DNA of 64,000 nt from Pseudoflavitalea sp. G-6-1-2 (lineage in GTDB: Bacteria; Bacteroidota; Bacteroidia; Chitinophagales; Chitinophagaceae), in contig NZ_JABBGB010000001.1 of assembly GCF_012927185.1 (NCBI RefSeq), positions 310,001 to 374,000 on the forward strand, in the 5' to 3' direction. Numbering within the stretch: the stretch's first letter is position 1; each line of letters begins with the position of its first letter. The position numbers were made by a program, and so were the translations under genes. This document shows positions 44,006 through 52,469 of the stretch, in pieces. The notes beneath the pieces are model-generated. The model was not told the DNA's origin. It searched no databases and saw only the letters and a list, made by a program, of their open reading frames with translations.

Positions 44006-45805
44006 CTAAAAATAATTCACGTATCCCAAATGTATCTTGGCCTGCCGCAGATTGAATTTGGTATCATCCCGCTTCCCTACTGCATAGGAAATATTGAAGA
44101 TGCCCGCTTTTGTTTCGAATGCCATACCAATGCCCGTACCCAAAAAGGTATTGTTCACTTTGATATTCCTTGCCTCCGATTTGGCATATCCGAAATCTAC
44201 GAATCCGAAGAGAAATGAATTCATGCCCAGCAGATACCGGTATTCTCCCGTGCCTACTGCATACTGTGAGGCATAGATGCTTTCTTCATCGAAGCCGCGC
44301 AGCAGCTTGTATCCACCGATCATGAAGAGCTCGTTGCGGAAGATGTTCGGACTCTGGAACCAGCCGCCATTCAGCCCCAGCTTGAAGGTGCTCACGCGCG
44401 TGAGCCTGAGGTACTGCGATGCCACCACCCTCACACGAAACTGATAGCTTTTCAGTTTGAATGTATCGTACAGCGAACTGAAATCGAATGAAGGGTCGTC
44501 TTTGTCCTTCAGCTTTACGATCACATTGTTCTTCCGGATATTTTTGGTACCAGCCGATACACTGAGAAATAGATCCGTTCCCTTTCTCGGATTGAAGCGG
44601 TAATCTGTATTGTACCACTCGTAATTGATGCCCACATTCACTGCGGTAACATCTGCTTCGTTCGGCAGCTTCCGCTGATTCTTCACTGCAATGGTATCTA
44701 CCGTGAGCAGGTTGCTGCGGGTATTCTGAATGAACACACTTCCTGTTTTGCCGGTAGACAGTGCATATTGCGCACCCAACAGAAAACTGATGTTCACAAA
44801 TGAAGAGTCTTTTTTGAACAGGTCGAAGGCAAGATTCATCCCAAAGGGAGAATTGAAAAGATAGGGATGCTGATACAACAGGTTCAGTCTTGGAGATTTC
44901 GGTTGTATCTGCTGCCAGTTGAGACCGATGGTTTCGCCGCCGCCCAGCGCATTCTTCAGATTGATGGTGGCTTCGCCCGTGATCATCAGCTTGCTGCTTT
45001 GCGTTACGCCGCCCTGCGTGTTATCGGGCAACAACCCGATCAGCACATTCATCTGACTGCTTTTTTTCGGCGCGAGGTATACATTCAATATGGAGCCCTC
45101 TCCCATCAGCGTGAGATCCCAGGGACGTTCTTCCTGCACAAACGGCAATTCACGCAATCGCTGACTGATCGCCTGCAACTGTTTTTTCCGATAGAAACTT
45201 CCATTGAGTATGCCGAGATAATGTTGCAGGTAACCTGCCGAAAGATTGGCCCTGCCCAGATTCACGATGCTGTCGATACGATACAGCGGGCCTTTGTCGA
45301 TGCGAAGTACGGCAGAGAATTCTTCGCGTTGTACACCGATACTGTCCAGCAACACCTTGGCGAAGGGATAACCATTGTTCTCGAGATGATCGAGTATTTT
45401 CTCCTGCAATTGCTGCATCTGCAGCATATCGAGGCGCTTGTGATCGAAGTCTTTTCTGTTCCAGTTCACAGCATCGAGAATGCGTTTGTCCATGCTGTCT
45501 GTTTTGAGGGTAGCCCATCGCAGTGCAGCGCCAATGTAGAGTTCCATGGTAGCGTCTGCCGAATCATAACGGACACTATCAACCGAAACAACGGGGTATC
45601 CTTTCAGTTTGAGAATGTCGGGCAGTTTGGCCACATATTCCTCGCATTGCAGGCGTGCTTTGAAGTGGGTCTGAAGCCGGAGCGAATCCCGGATAAACGT
45701 ACTGTCTCTATCCACCGGAATAATATGCAGCACGTACTGCGCTCCGGCGGCCAGGGGCCCCGTAAACAGTATCAGCCATAGTATTCGTATGAGGATGTTT
45801 TTCAC
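44006..45805 (-). CDS. Omp85/BamA-family outer-membrane protein
   Basis: 599 residues with a signal peptide (GPLAAGAQ). Residues about 25-230 form POTRA-like units (KLKGYPVVSVDSVRYD, ENNGYPFAKVLLDSIGV, IDKGPLYRIDSIVNLG). The rest is a 16-strand barrel typical of the family, with the loop motif LRGFDEESIYASQYAVGTGE (LRGF in place of VRGF) and a C-terminal aromatic residue (YVNYF). It is shorter than BamA (usually five POTRA units) and more like a TamA or D15-type protein. It may insert or export outer-membrane proteins. Divergent from hemW. Confidence 0.87.
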   Translation of the reverse strand: MKNILIRILWLILFTGPLAAGAQYVLHIIPVDRDSTFIRDSLRLQTHFKARLQCEEYVAKLPDILKLKGYPVVSVDSVRYDSADATMELYIGAALRWATLKTDSMDKRILDAVNWNRKDFDHKRLDMLQMQQLQEKILDHLENNGYPFAKVLLDSIGVQREEFSAVLRIDKGPLYRIDSIVNLGRANLSAGYLQHYLGILNGSFYRKKQLQAISQRLRELPFVQEERPWDLTLMGEGSILNVYLAPKKSSQMNVLIGLLPDNTQGGVTQSSKLMITGEATINLKNALGGGETIGLNWQQIQPKSPRLNLLYQHPYLFNSPFGMNLAFDLFKKDSSFVNISFLLGAQYALSTGKTGSVFIQNTRSNLLTVDTIAVKNQRKLPNEADVTAVNVGINYEWYNTDYRFNPRKGTDLFLSVSAGTKNIRKNNVIVKLKDKDDPSFDFSSLYDTFKLKSYQFRVRVVASQYLRLTRVSTFKLGLNGGWFQSPNIFRNELFMIGGYKLLRGFDEESIYASQYAVGTGEYRYLLGMNSFLFGFVDFGYAKSEARNIKVNNTFLGTGIGMAFETKAGIFNISYAVGKRDDTKFNLRQAKIHLGYVNYF

Positions 45806-45821
45806 TTAATGCTTTGTCAGC

Positions 45822-45829
45822 TACCTTTG
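45822..45829 (+). promoter_or_regulatory. Promoter -7 box of hemW
   Basis: TACCTTTG, a perfect TAnnTTTG, 34 bases before the hemW start. Confidence 0.6.
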
Positions 45830-45863
45830 GAGCTGTAATATTCGATAAAATATCCGTAACAAC

Positions 45864-46997
45864 ATGGCAGGCATTTACATACATATCCCTTTTTGCAGGC
45901 AGGCCTGTCATTATTGCAATTTCCATTTCTCCACTTCCCGCGGACTGGAAAACGCTTTTCTGGAAAGTTTATTGAAAGAAATACCGCTACAGCAGGGATT
46001 TCTGGCCGGCGAAACCGTCGAAACCATTTACTTCGGTGGTGGCACCCCTTCCCTGCTCAGTCAGGAAAACCTGAATAAAATACTTGCTGCCCTCCGGGAA
46101 AATTTTTCCATTTCTCCCGAAGCGGAATACACGCTCGAAGCCAACCCCGATGATATCGACGAGTCAAAGCTGCAAAGCTGGAAGGCATCGGGCATCAACC
46201 GGCTCAGTATCGGCATCCAGAGTTTCTACGAAGAAGATCTCCAATGGATGAACCGCGCCCATACTGCTTCGCAGGCTATCGAAAACCTTCAGCTGGCGCT
46301 GAAATATTTTCCGAATATCACCATCGATCTTATCTACGGAAGTCCCGGCCTCACCGACGAAAAATGGCTTTCGAATGTACAAAGAGTTATCGGCCTCGGC
46401 GTTCCTCATATCTCCTGCTACGCGCTTACAGTAGAACCCAAAACTGCGCTCGACAGCATGATCCGCACGCACAAGCGCGAACCAGTGAACCCCGAAGACC
46501 AGGCAAGGCAGTTTCTGCTGCTGATGGACTGGCTTGGCGAAGCCGGCTATGAACACTACGAGATCTCCAACTTCGCTCTCCCCGGCAAACGCAGCAAACA
46601 CAACAGTGCATACTGGGAAGGAAAGAAATACCTCGGCCTCGGCCCATCAGCACACAGCTACGATGGCGCCAATCGTCAATGGAATATCGCCAATAACGCA
46701 CTGTATATTCAATCACTCAAAGCCGGCACCGTTCCTTTCGAGCAGGAAATTCTCACACCCGTTCAGCAGGTGAACGAATACATCATGACCTCCCTCCGAA
46801 CCATCGAAGGAATGAACCTGAAAATCATCGAAGCCAAAACAGATCCGGCCACTGCTGCGCAGATCTTACAGGAATGCGCACAGTACCTGAAAGATGGATT
46901 GATGAAAAACGAAGACGGCAAACTGATACTCACTCCGCAAGGGAAGTTATTCGCAGATGGAATTGCAGCAGAATTATTCAGGGAAGAGCCTGAGTAG
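45864..46997 (+). CDS. hemW: Radical SAM heme chaperone HemW
   Basis: 377 residues. The radical SAM cluster motif is C11-x3-C15-x2-C18 in IPFCRQACHYCNF, with the extra nearby residues of the HemW/HemN group. GGGTPSLL (SAM binding), EANPDD and LSIGIQSF follow, and YEISNFALPGKRSKHNSAYW lies in the second half. HemW delivers heme to respiratory proteins; the N-terminal HxxxCxxC pattern specific to HemN is not present, which favours HemW. Single gene with its own promoter box. Confidence 0.93.
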   Translation: MAGIYIHIPFCRQACHYCNFHFSTSRGLENAFLESLLKEIPLQQGFLAGETVETIYFGGGTPSLLSQENLNKILAALRENFSISPEAEYTLEANPDDIDESKLQSWKASGINRLSIGIQSFYEEDLQWMNRAHTASQAIENLQLALKYFPNITIDLIYGSPGLTDEKWLSNVQRVIGLGVPHISCYALTVEPKTALDSMIRTHKREPVNPEDQARQFLLLMDWLGEAGYEHYEISNFALPGKRSKHNSAYWEGKKYLGLGPSAHSYDGANRQWNIANNALYIQSLKAGTVPFEQEILTPVQQVNEYIMTSLRTIEGMNLKIIEAKTDPATAAQILQECAQYLKDGLMKNEDGKLILTPQGKLFADGIAAELFREEPE

Positions 46998-47035
46998 ATT
47001 CGATGGCTTAGCCAGACAGTAAAATTCAGGAAGAT

Positions 47036-47152
47036 TTATGAGTGATGCTGATGCCTCCTTGCCTTCAGGTGTTTCACCAGTTCAGCAACTGACAGTATCC
47101 CGATCATTATCAGGATACCCGCAACTCCGAAAGATTGAAATGAAAAAGGCAT
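47036..47152 (-). CDS. Possible 38-residue single-helix membrane protein
   Basis: ATG 47152 to TAA 47036 encodes MPFSFQSF, then a hydrophobic helix GVAGILIMIGILSVAELV, then a basic tail KHLKARRHQHHS. Hydrophobic core followed by Lys/Arg/His residues is what a small inner-membrane protein should look like. No promoter box or terminator was found and no family is recognised, so it may be chance. It lies between hemW and gpsA. Confidence 0.35.
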   Translation of the reverse strand: MPFSFQSFGVAGILIMIGILSVAELVKHLKARRHQHHS

Positions 47153-47226
47153 ATTGATTCTTTTAGCGGAACCACCGCATGATTATTCTATCATTGGTCG
47201 GTGATTCTGATAATAAGTTACAACAT

Positions 47227-48264
47227 TTACACCAGTTCCTGCTCAATTAGCCTGAAACCCTCTGCAGGTTTAACATTTTCCCAGAGAATTCTGTAAATAT
47301 GGTCTGCAATTGGCAGCTCGGCTCCTACTGTTTTATTGATGATGTGAATGCTCTTGCTCACGTTGTATCCTTCGGCTACCATGTTCATTTCCAGCTGTGC
47401 AGAACGAACCGAGTAACCTTTGCCGATCATGTTTCCGAATGTTCGGTTACGGCTGTGGGGAGAATAGCAGGTTACGAGCAGATCGCCGAGATACACGGAG
47501 GCTGCGTAGTTGGGCGTTTTGCGGTGCGTTACAGGATCCTGTCCTTCGTGCACGCCCACTTCGATCCGCTGGATACCAACTTTTTTAAGGAATACCGCCA
47601 TCTCATCTGCATAATTGGCGATGAGTACACTGAGGAAATTGTCTCCATACTCAAGCCCGTGAGCAATGCCCGCGCCGAGTGCGTAGATATTTTTGAGCAC
47701 GGCTGCATACTGAACACCAATTACATCCGTATTCACAATTGTATTGATGTATTCGGTATTGAAGCGCGCCGCTATTTTTTCGGTGATGCCGGCGTCGAGG
47801 CCGGAGAAAGTGAGATAGCTCAGTTTTTCTGCCGATACTTCTTCTGCATGGCAGGGCCCCATGAGGGTGTAATAGTTCTCCAGCTTTACACTGAATTCCT
47901 GTTGCAGGTAATCGTTCAGCAAGAGGTTCTGTTCGGGGATGATGCCTTTCACGGCAGAGATCACTTTCTTTCCTTCGAAAGCATCCTTCGCTAATGGAGC
48001 AAGCGTATCCTTGATATATGCAGAGGGAACAGCAATTACAACATACTCGTTATCGGCAACTACTTTCACCACATCGGTGCTCAGATCGATGAGATTTGCA
48101 TCGAAGTAGGCACTTCTGAGGTAAGAAGGGTTGTGACGGCGAACTTTGATATGATTTACAATCTGCTCAGATCTCACCCACCATCCAATAGGATTCTTAT
48201 TGTCTGTAAGTATTTTGGCAAGTGCTGTTGCCCAGCTTCCGCTACCAATGATTCCCAATCGCAT
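47227..48264 (-). CDS. gpsA: NAD(P)-dependent glycerol-3-phosphate dehydrogenase
   Basis: 345 residues; makes sn-glycerol 3-phosphate for phospholipid synthesis. N-terminal Rossmann motif GIIGSGSWATALAKIL, then VVIAVPSAYIKDTL, VISAVKGIIP and MGPCHAEEV. The catalytic lysine is in AVLKNIYALGAGIAHGL, and RNRTFG and EGYNVSKSIH close the C-terminal domain. Length normal. It has a perfect -7 box 17 bases upstream. Confidence 0.96.
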   Translation of the reverse strand: MRLGIIGSGSWATALAKILTDNKNPIGWWVRSEQIVNHIKVRRHNPSYLRSAYFDANLIDLSTDVVKVVADNEYVVIAVPSAYIKDTLAPLAKDAFEGKKVISAVKGIIPEQNLLLNDYLQQEFSVKLENYYTLMGPCHAEEVSAEKLSYLTFSGLDAGITEKIAARFNTEYINTIVNTDVIGVQYAAVLKNIYALGAGIAHGLEYGDNFLSVLIANYADEMAVFLKKVGIQRIEVGVHEGQDPVTHRKTPNYAASVYLGDLLVTCYSPHSRNRTFGNMIGKGYSVRSAQLEMNMVAEGYNVSKSIHIINKTVGAELPIADHIYRILWENVKPAEGFRLIEQELV

Positions 48265-48281
48265 GAATCAGTTATTTGCGG

Positions 48282-48289
48282 CAAATGTA
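48282..48289 (-). promoter_or_regulatory. Promoter -7 box of gpsA
   Basis: TACATTTG on the minus strand, a perfect TAnnTTTG, 17 bases before the gpsA start. Confidence 0.6.
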
Positions 48290-48300
48290 AGTAAATGAGC

Positions 48301-49668
48301 TTACTTCTTAGCTTCAAACAACTTATCTGCCGGTACCACTTTCACTTTGGTGCCATCTTTGAGGATCTTGCTCACCACATTGTAAGGGGCGGTTACAACA
48401 GAATCACCCGCTTTAAGCCCTTCGAGGATCTCGATATGGTTCATGTCCTGAATGCCGGTACGCACTTTCACTTTCTTTACAGAATTGTCTTTTTGCAATA
48501 CATACACCACTTCGTCCATATCGCTGGTGAGACCTGCTTTGGTGTTTTCCTGAAGACCTTCTTCCTGTTTGTCGTCTTTCTTTTCACCAGCCACTTCATC
48601 AGATCCTTTTTTGCGGGTGGTTACGGCATTGATGGCAGCAGCGATCACACCTACTTTGGTAGTGGTTTGAATATCTGCGCTGGCATTCATTCCGGGGCGG
48701 AAAGGAAAACGGTTTCCTTTGGAAGCAATGTCTTTGTATGAATCGGCGAGCAGCCTGATATGTACTTTGTAATTGGTAACATCGCTGGTACCGGTTCCGG
48801 TAGTGGCGGTTGCTGCAGTGGTATTGCTGCTGGCAATCTTGGTAACGATGCCTTTGAATTTACGATTGTTGTAAGCATCTACTTCAACGAGTGCAGAGTC
48901 TCCGAGTTTTACCTTGGGGATGTCGTTCTCACTTACATCAACCTGTACTTCGATAACGCCCATGTCTGCTATGCGCATCATTTCTGTACCAGCCATCATG
49001 TTGGCACCTACTACACGTTCGCCTTTCTTTACACTCATGAGAGAGATCACACCATCGCGCGGAGCGATGATGGCTGTACGGCCCAGGTCTTTATCTGCTT
49101 TCACGAGGATAGCCTTGGCACTGTTGATGCTGGCTTCTCCGCGTTTTACATTCTGAATGGCTGCGTTGTATTCTGCCTGCGCTCTGCGCAAATCATTATC
49201 GGCTTTTTCAAATTCTGAAGAAGAGATTACCTTTTCTGCCAGCAGTTGTTTCTGACGGTCGTACGATTTCTGAGCCAGTTCTATGGCTGATTTCAGGCCG
49301 GGCATCTGTGCGCGGGAGTTCTCTACATTAGCGCGTTCCACTTCTACGGAAGCTGCTGCCTGATTACGTTGTGTAGAAAGGATATCTGCGTAGATGCGTG
49401 CCAGTACTGCGCCCTTGCGCACACTGTCGCCTTCTGCATAGTTCAGTTCAACGATCTCACCGGATACATCCGGGCTCACTTTCACTTCTGTTTCGGGATA
49501 TACTTTTCCGCTTGCATTCACCGATTCGATGATAGTTCTGGAGCTTACTTTTTCAACGGCCACTTTCAATCCTTCATCTTTACCCAATACACCAGCGGCT
49601 TTCAACCCGAACAGTGCAACGATCAGGATGACTAAAGCGATTAATATCCACCAGATTTTCTTCTTCAT
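48301..49668 (-). CDS. Efflux-pump periplasmic adaptor (HlyD/MacA type)
   Basis: 455 residues. A membrane anchor at about 5-25 (IWWILIALVILIVALFGLKA) is followed by a lipoyl-like half (VSPDVSGEIVELNYAEGDSV), a long helical hairpin (about 95-190), the second lipoyl half (IIAPRDGVISLMSVKKGERV) and a beta-barrel domain. A Lys/Glu-rich insert (GEKKDDKQEEGLQE) lies near 360. It bridges an inner-membrane pump to a TolC channel; the TolC-type gene is 58 bases upstream. The pump gene (MacB or RND) is not adjacent. Confidence 0.9.
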   Translation of the reverse strand: MKKKIWWILIALVILIVALFGLKAAGVLGKDEGLKVAVEKVSSRTIIESVNASGKVYPETEVKVSPDVSGEIVELNYAEGDSVRKGAVLARIYADILSTQRNQAAASVEVERANVENSRAQMPGLKSAIELAQKSYDRQKQLLAEKVISSSEFEKADNDLRRAQAEYNAAIQNVKRGEASINSAKAILVKADKDLGRTAIIAPRDGVISLMSVKKGERVVGANMMAGTEMMRIADMGVIEVQVDVSENDIPKVKLGDSALVEVDAYNNRKFKGIVTKIASSNTTAATATTGTGTSDVTNYKVHIRLLADSYKDIASKGNRFPFRPGMNASADIQTTTKVGVIAAAINAVTTRKKGSDEVAGEKKDDKQEEGLQENTKAGLTSDMDEVVYVLQKDNSVKKVKVRTGIQDMNHIEILEGLKAGDSVVTAPYNVVSKILKDGTKVKVVPADKLFEAKK

Positions 49669-49726
49669 ATAATAACTGTTTGGTTGGGGGGCCGGCGTCT
49701 ATGCTGTGTTCCGGCAGTTGCGAAAA

Positions 49727-51166
49727 TTATAATTTGATGCCTTGTCCTTTGTAGAACTCCAGCACTTTGAGTTTGAAAACATAATCGTACTGAGCGAGCA
49801 ATACATCGATTCTTGCTTTGAACAGATTGTTCTGATTATTCAGCAGATCGATGGTATTGAGCAGGCCGATATTGTATCGCTTGGTAGCGAAGTCGAATGC
49901 CTTCTGTGATGTTTCTACAGATTTTCTTCCTGCAACAAATTTTTGCAGTGAAGCAGTGGCTTCGGTATAGGCTTTATAGATATCCTGCTTCAGCGTTTGG
50001 TTATCCAGCGACTGCTGCAGTTTGATATTTTCCATGTCGAGTTTGGCGCGGTTGTATTGGGTACGAAGCTGTCCTCCACGGAAGATGGGCACACTCACGC
50101 CGAGACCTACCGACTGACCAAAAGTCTGATCGAGCTGCTTGAAGAATCCTACATTTTTAGAAGGATAGATCACATAATTATTGAACACATCGTAACTGGT
50201 TCCTCCCACCACTACTTTCCCAACTGGTGCGGCAATAACTGTTGGCGTAGCTTTCAGGTCACTTGCAGTAGATTTATTATTGTATGTTGATCCGAGTGAA
50301 CCGAATGCATCGATGGAAGGCATCATGGCTCCTTTGGCGGCGGCGATGGTTTTGTCGGCAGCTTTCAGTTTCAGCTGATTCACTTTCTGCAATGGCATAT
50401 TTTCAATGGCCATATTGAAAACAAATTCGGGTTGCAGTTCTGCAAGGCTTTCAACCGGTATCTGATCTACCGGCGGCGCATACACTTCGAATGCCTGACC
50501 AGCATCAACCGTAAGCAATGCTTTAAGCTGCAATATCGAAGTGGCGGCTGTTGCCTGCGCTGTTACCAGTGTGGAGCTGTCTCTGGCCAGCTGTGCTTCG
50601 AGTTCCAGTGCATTGAGTTCGGGAACCGAACCGGCAGCTACGAGTTTGCGGGTATTTTCGAGTTGAGCGCTTGTAAGTTTCACCTGCAATTCGCTGGTTC
50701 CTACCTGCTCTTTGTTCAGCAGTGCCTGGAGGTAAGCGGCGGCTACATTGAGTGAAATATCGTTCTTTATTTTTTCAACATTGGTATGTGCAGCTTCAGC
50801 TTCGTACCGGTTGGCAGCAATGGTGTTCTTGATGCGGAACCAGTTGAAAAGTGTAACCCCACTCGAAACGGTGAAGTTGCTGGAGAAATAAGTGTTGGTA
50901 CTTACAGAGTAGTCGGCGGGGTTCTGGGTACGGCCAGAGTTGATGCCGGTTCTGTTACTGAGATCGAGGGTTGGGTATTGCGAAAGCCTTGCCTGATTGA
51001 GGGTCAACGCAGAAATGCGCGACTGAACATCGGCTTGTTTTACTGAAATATTGTTTGCCAGCGCATATTCCACACATCTTCTGAGATCCCACTTATCCTG
51101 GCTGAAAGAAACTGATACGAGGCTAAATTGTAACCCTACAGTCAGAAATAGTTTCCATTTCTTCAT
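49727..51166 (-). CDS. TolC-family outer-membrane efflux protein
   Basis: 479 residues with a signal peptide (LVSVSFSQ). Two OEP repeats of long helices make the TolC fold: WDLRRCVEYALANNISVKQA at the start, then SQYPTLDLSNRTGINSGRT, and GLGVSVPIFRGGQLRTQYNR opening the second half. It forms the outer channel for the adaptor encoded downstream. The -7 box is only four bases from the ATG, so the message may be leaderless. The signal peptide rules out a much later start. Confidence 0.92.
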   Translation of the reverse strand: MKKWKLFLTVGLQFSLVSVSFSQDKWDLRRCVEYALANNISVKQADVQSRISALTLNQARLSQYPTLDLSNRTGINSGRTQNPADYSVSTNTYFSSNFTVSSGVTLFNWFRIKNTIAANRYEAEAAHTNVEKIKNDISLNVAAAYLQALLNKEQVGTSELQVKLTSAQLENTRKLVAAGSVPELNALELEAQLARDSSTLVTAQATAATSILQLKALLTVDAGQAFEVYAPPVDQIPVESLAELQPEFVFNMAIENMPLQKVNQLKLKAADKTIAAAKGAMMPSIDAFGSLGSTYNNKSTASDLKATPTVIAAPVGKVVVGGTSYDVFNNYVIYPSKNVGFFKQLDQTFGQSVGLGVSVPIFRGGQLRTQYNRAKLDMENIKLQQSLDNQTLKQDIYKAYTEATASLQKFVAGRKSVETSQKAFDFATKRYNIGLLNTIDLLNNQNNLFKARIDVLLAQYDYVFKLKVLEFYKGQGIKL

Positions 51167-51170
51167 AGAA

Positions 51171-51178
51171 CAAATGTA
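51171..51178 (-). promoter_or_regulatory. Promoter -7 box of the tolC-type gene
   Basis: TACATTTG on the minus strand, a perfect TAnnTTTG, four bases before the start codon. Confidence 0.5.
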
Positions 51179-51281
51179 ATTGTAATGAGAGGCCGGGGGC
51201 CTGTTATTTGATAAGCGGTCCGGGGGAGTTGGCTAACCACCAATATACATGGTACTTAGCAAAGTGCGAAAAAAATTACTG

Positions 51282-52454
51282 TTAAACCATCGCTTCAAAT
51301 GCCTGTTCCAGATCACTCTTCAGATAGTCGGCATCTTCCAGTCCGAAATAAAACCGCAACATCCTGTGTTCCGGGTTGGCAGCATCGAAATCCTGCGGAT
51401 TCAATGATGCGCAACGGGGTATCACCAGGCTTTCGTGTCCTCCCCAGCTTACAGCCATGAGAATATGTCGCAGCGATTCCGAGAAGATTACAATCTCTTC
51501 CATTTTTTTTGCGCGGATAATTATCGTCACCAGTCCGCAGGCACCGGTCATCTGGCGTTGCGCCAGTTCATATTGAGGAAATGAGGGGTCGAAAGGAAAG
51601 ATCACCTGCTCCACCGCAGGGTGTTGTTTCAGCCAGTTCACCAGGGTGGTGGTAGTGGCTGAAATCCGCTCCAGGCGCGCCGGAAGCGTGCGAAGACCAC
51701 GCAGCAGCAGCCAGGCGTGGAAGGGAGGAATACCTATTCCGGTGGACAACTGAGACTGATTGAATACCTTTTTCATCATCTCTTTGGTGCCGGTAAGTAC
51801 ACCCGCAACCACATCGCTGTGTCCACCAATATATTTGGTGGCCGACTGCAGACTCATATCTATTCCCAGCTCTATGGGACGCTGAAATAACGGTGTGCAG
51901 TAGCTGTTATCGCAAATTGTTATAATACCTTCTGCCCTGGCCAGCTCGGCGATAGCCCTCAGATCCTGTATGGCATAATCCCAACTGTTGGGGCTTTCGA
52001 GGTAAATGATTTTGGTAGAAGGAAGGATGGCCCGCTCAAACGCTTCGATATCCCTGCCATCCACATACGTTGTGGCCACGCCATATTTCGGCAGCACATT
52101 ATCGAACAGCCGCTGCGCCCATGAGTACGGACGATTCACCGAAACAATGTGGTCGCCCGATTTCACATTCGCGAAAACCGAAGCGAAGATGGCCGATGTA
52201 CCACTGTTCAGTACAAGGCAATCCTCCGCCTTATCCAGTGCCGCCAGCTTTTTTCTTAATATATCGATCGTTGGGTTACGCCCCTTCGTGTAGATAAAAT
52301 TTTCGTATTCGTCGTCGAAAGCCCGCTTCATGTCGGCCACTGTTCTGAAAACGAAATTGCTGGTTTGCACAATCGGCGGCGCCACTGCGTCGAAATATTC
52401 ACCGCGTTCTTCTCCCAGTTCATTGATAATATAAGACAGCTCAGATGGAGACAT
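51282..52454 (-). CDS. PLP-dependent trans-sulfuration family enzyme
   Basis: 390 residues of the Cys/Met metabolism PLP family (cystathionine gamma-synthase, gamma-lyase or beta-lyase). The PLP lysine is K207 in SLQSATKYIGGHSDVVAGV. IYTKGRNPTIDILRKKLAAL, LNSGTSAIFASVFA, the aspartate in ICDNSYCTP and the C-terminal SWGGHESLVIPR also fit. No signal peptide. It shares the strand with an amino-acid permease gene 15 bases upstream. Which of the reactions it catalyses cannot be told by eye; gamma-synthase or beta-lyase are most plausible. Confidence 0.9.
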   Translation of the reverse strand: MSPSELSYIINELGEERGEYFDAVAPPIVQTSNFVFRTVADMKRAFDDEYENFIYTKGRNPTIDILRKKLAALDKAEDCLVLNSGTSAIFASVFANVKSGDHIVSVNRPYSWAQRLFDNVLPKYGVATTYVDGRDIEAFERAILPSTKIIYLESPNSWDYAIQDLRAIAELARAEGIITICDNSYCTPLFQRPIELGIDMSLQSATKYIGGHSDVVAGVLTGTKEMMKKVFNQSQLSTGIGIPPFHAWLLLRGLRTLPARLERISATTTTLVNWLKQHPAVEQVIFPFDPSFPQYELAQRQMTGACGLVTIIIRAKKMEEIVIFSESLRHILMAVSWGGHESLVIPRCASLNPQDFDAANPEHRMLRFYFGLEDADYLKSDLEQAFEAMV

Positions 52455-52469
52455 GAAATATGTTTTGAA

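Noticed and set aside
51190-51202. GC-rich mini-stem AGGCC-GGG-GGCCT between the PLP enzyme and tolC-type genes
   Set aside because: Five base pairs and no T-run; too weak to call a terminator.
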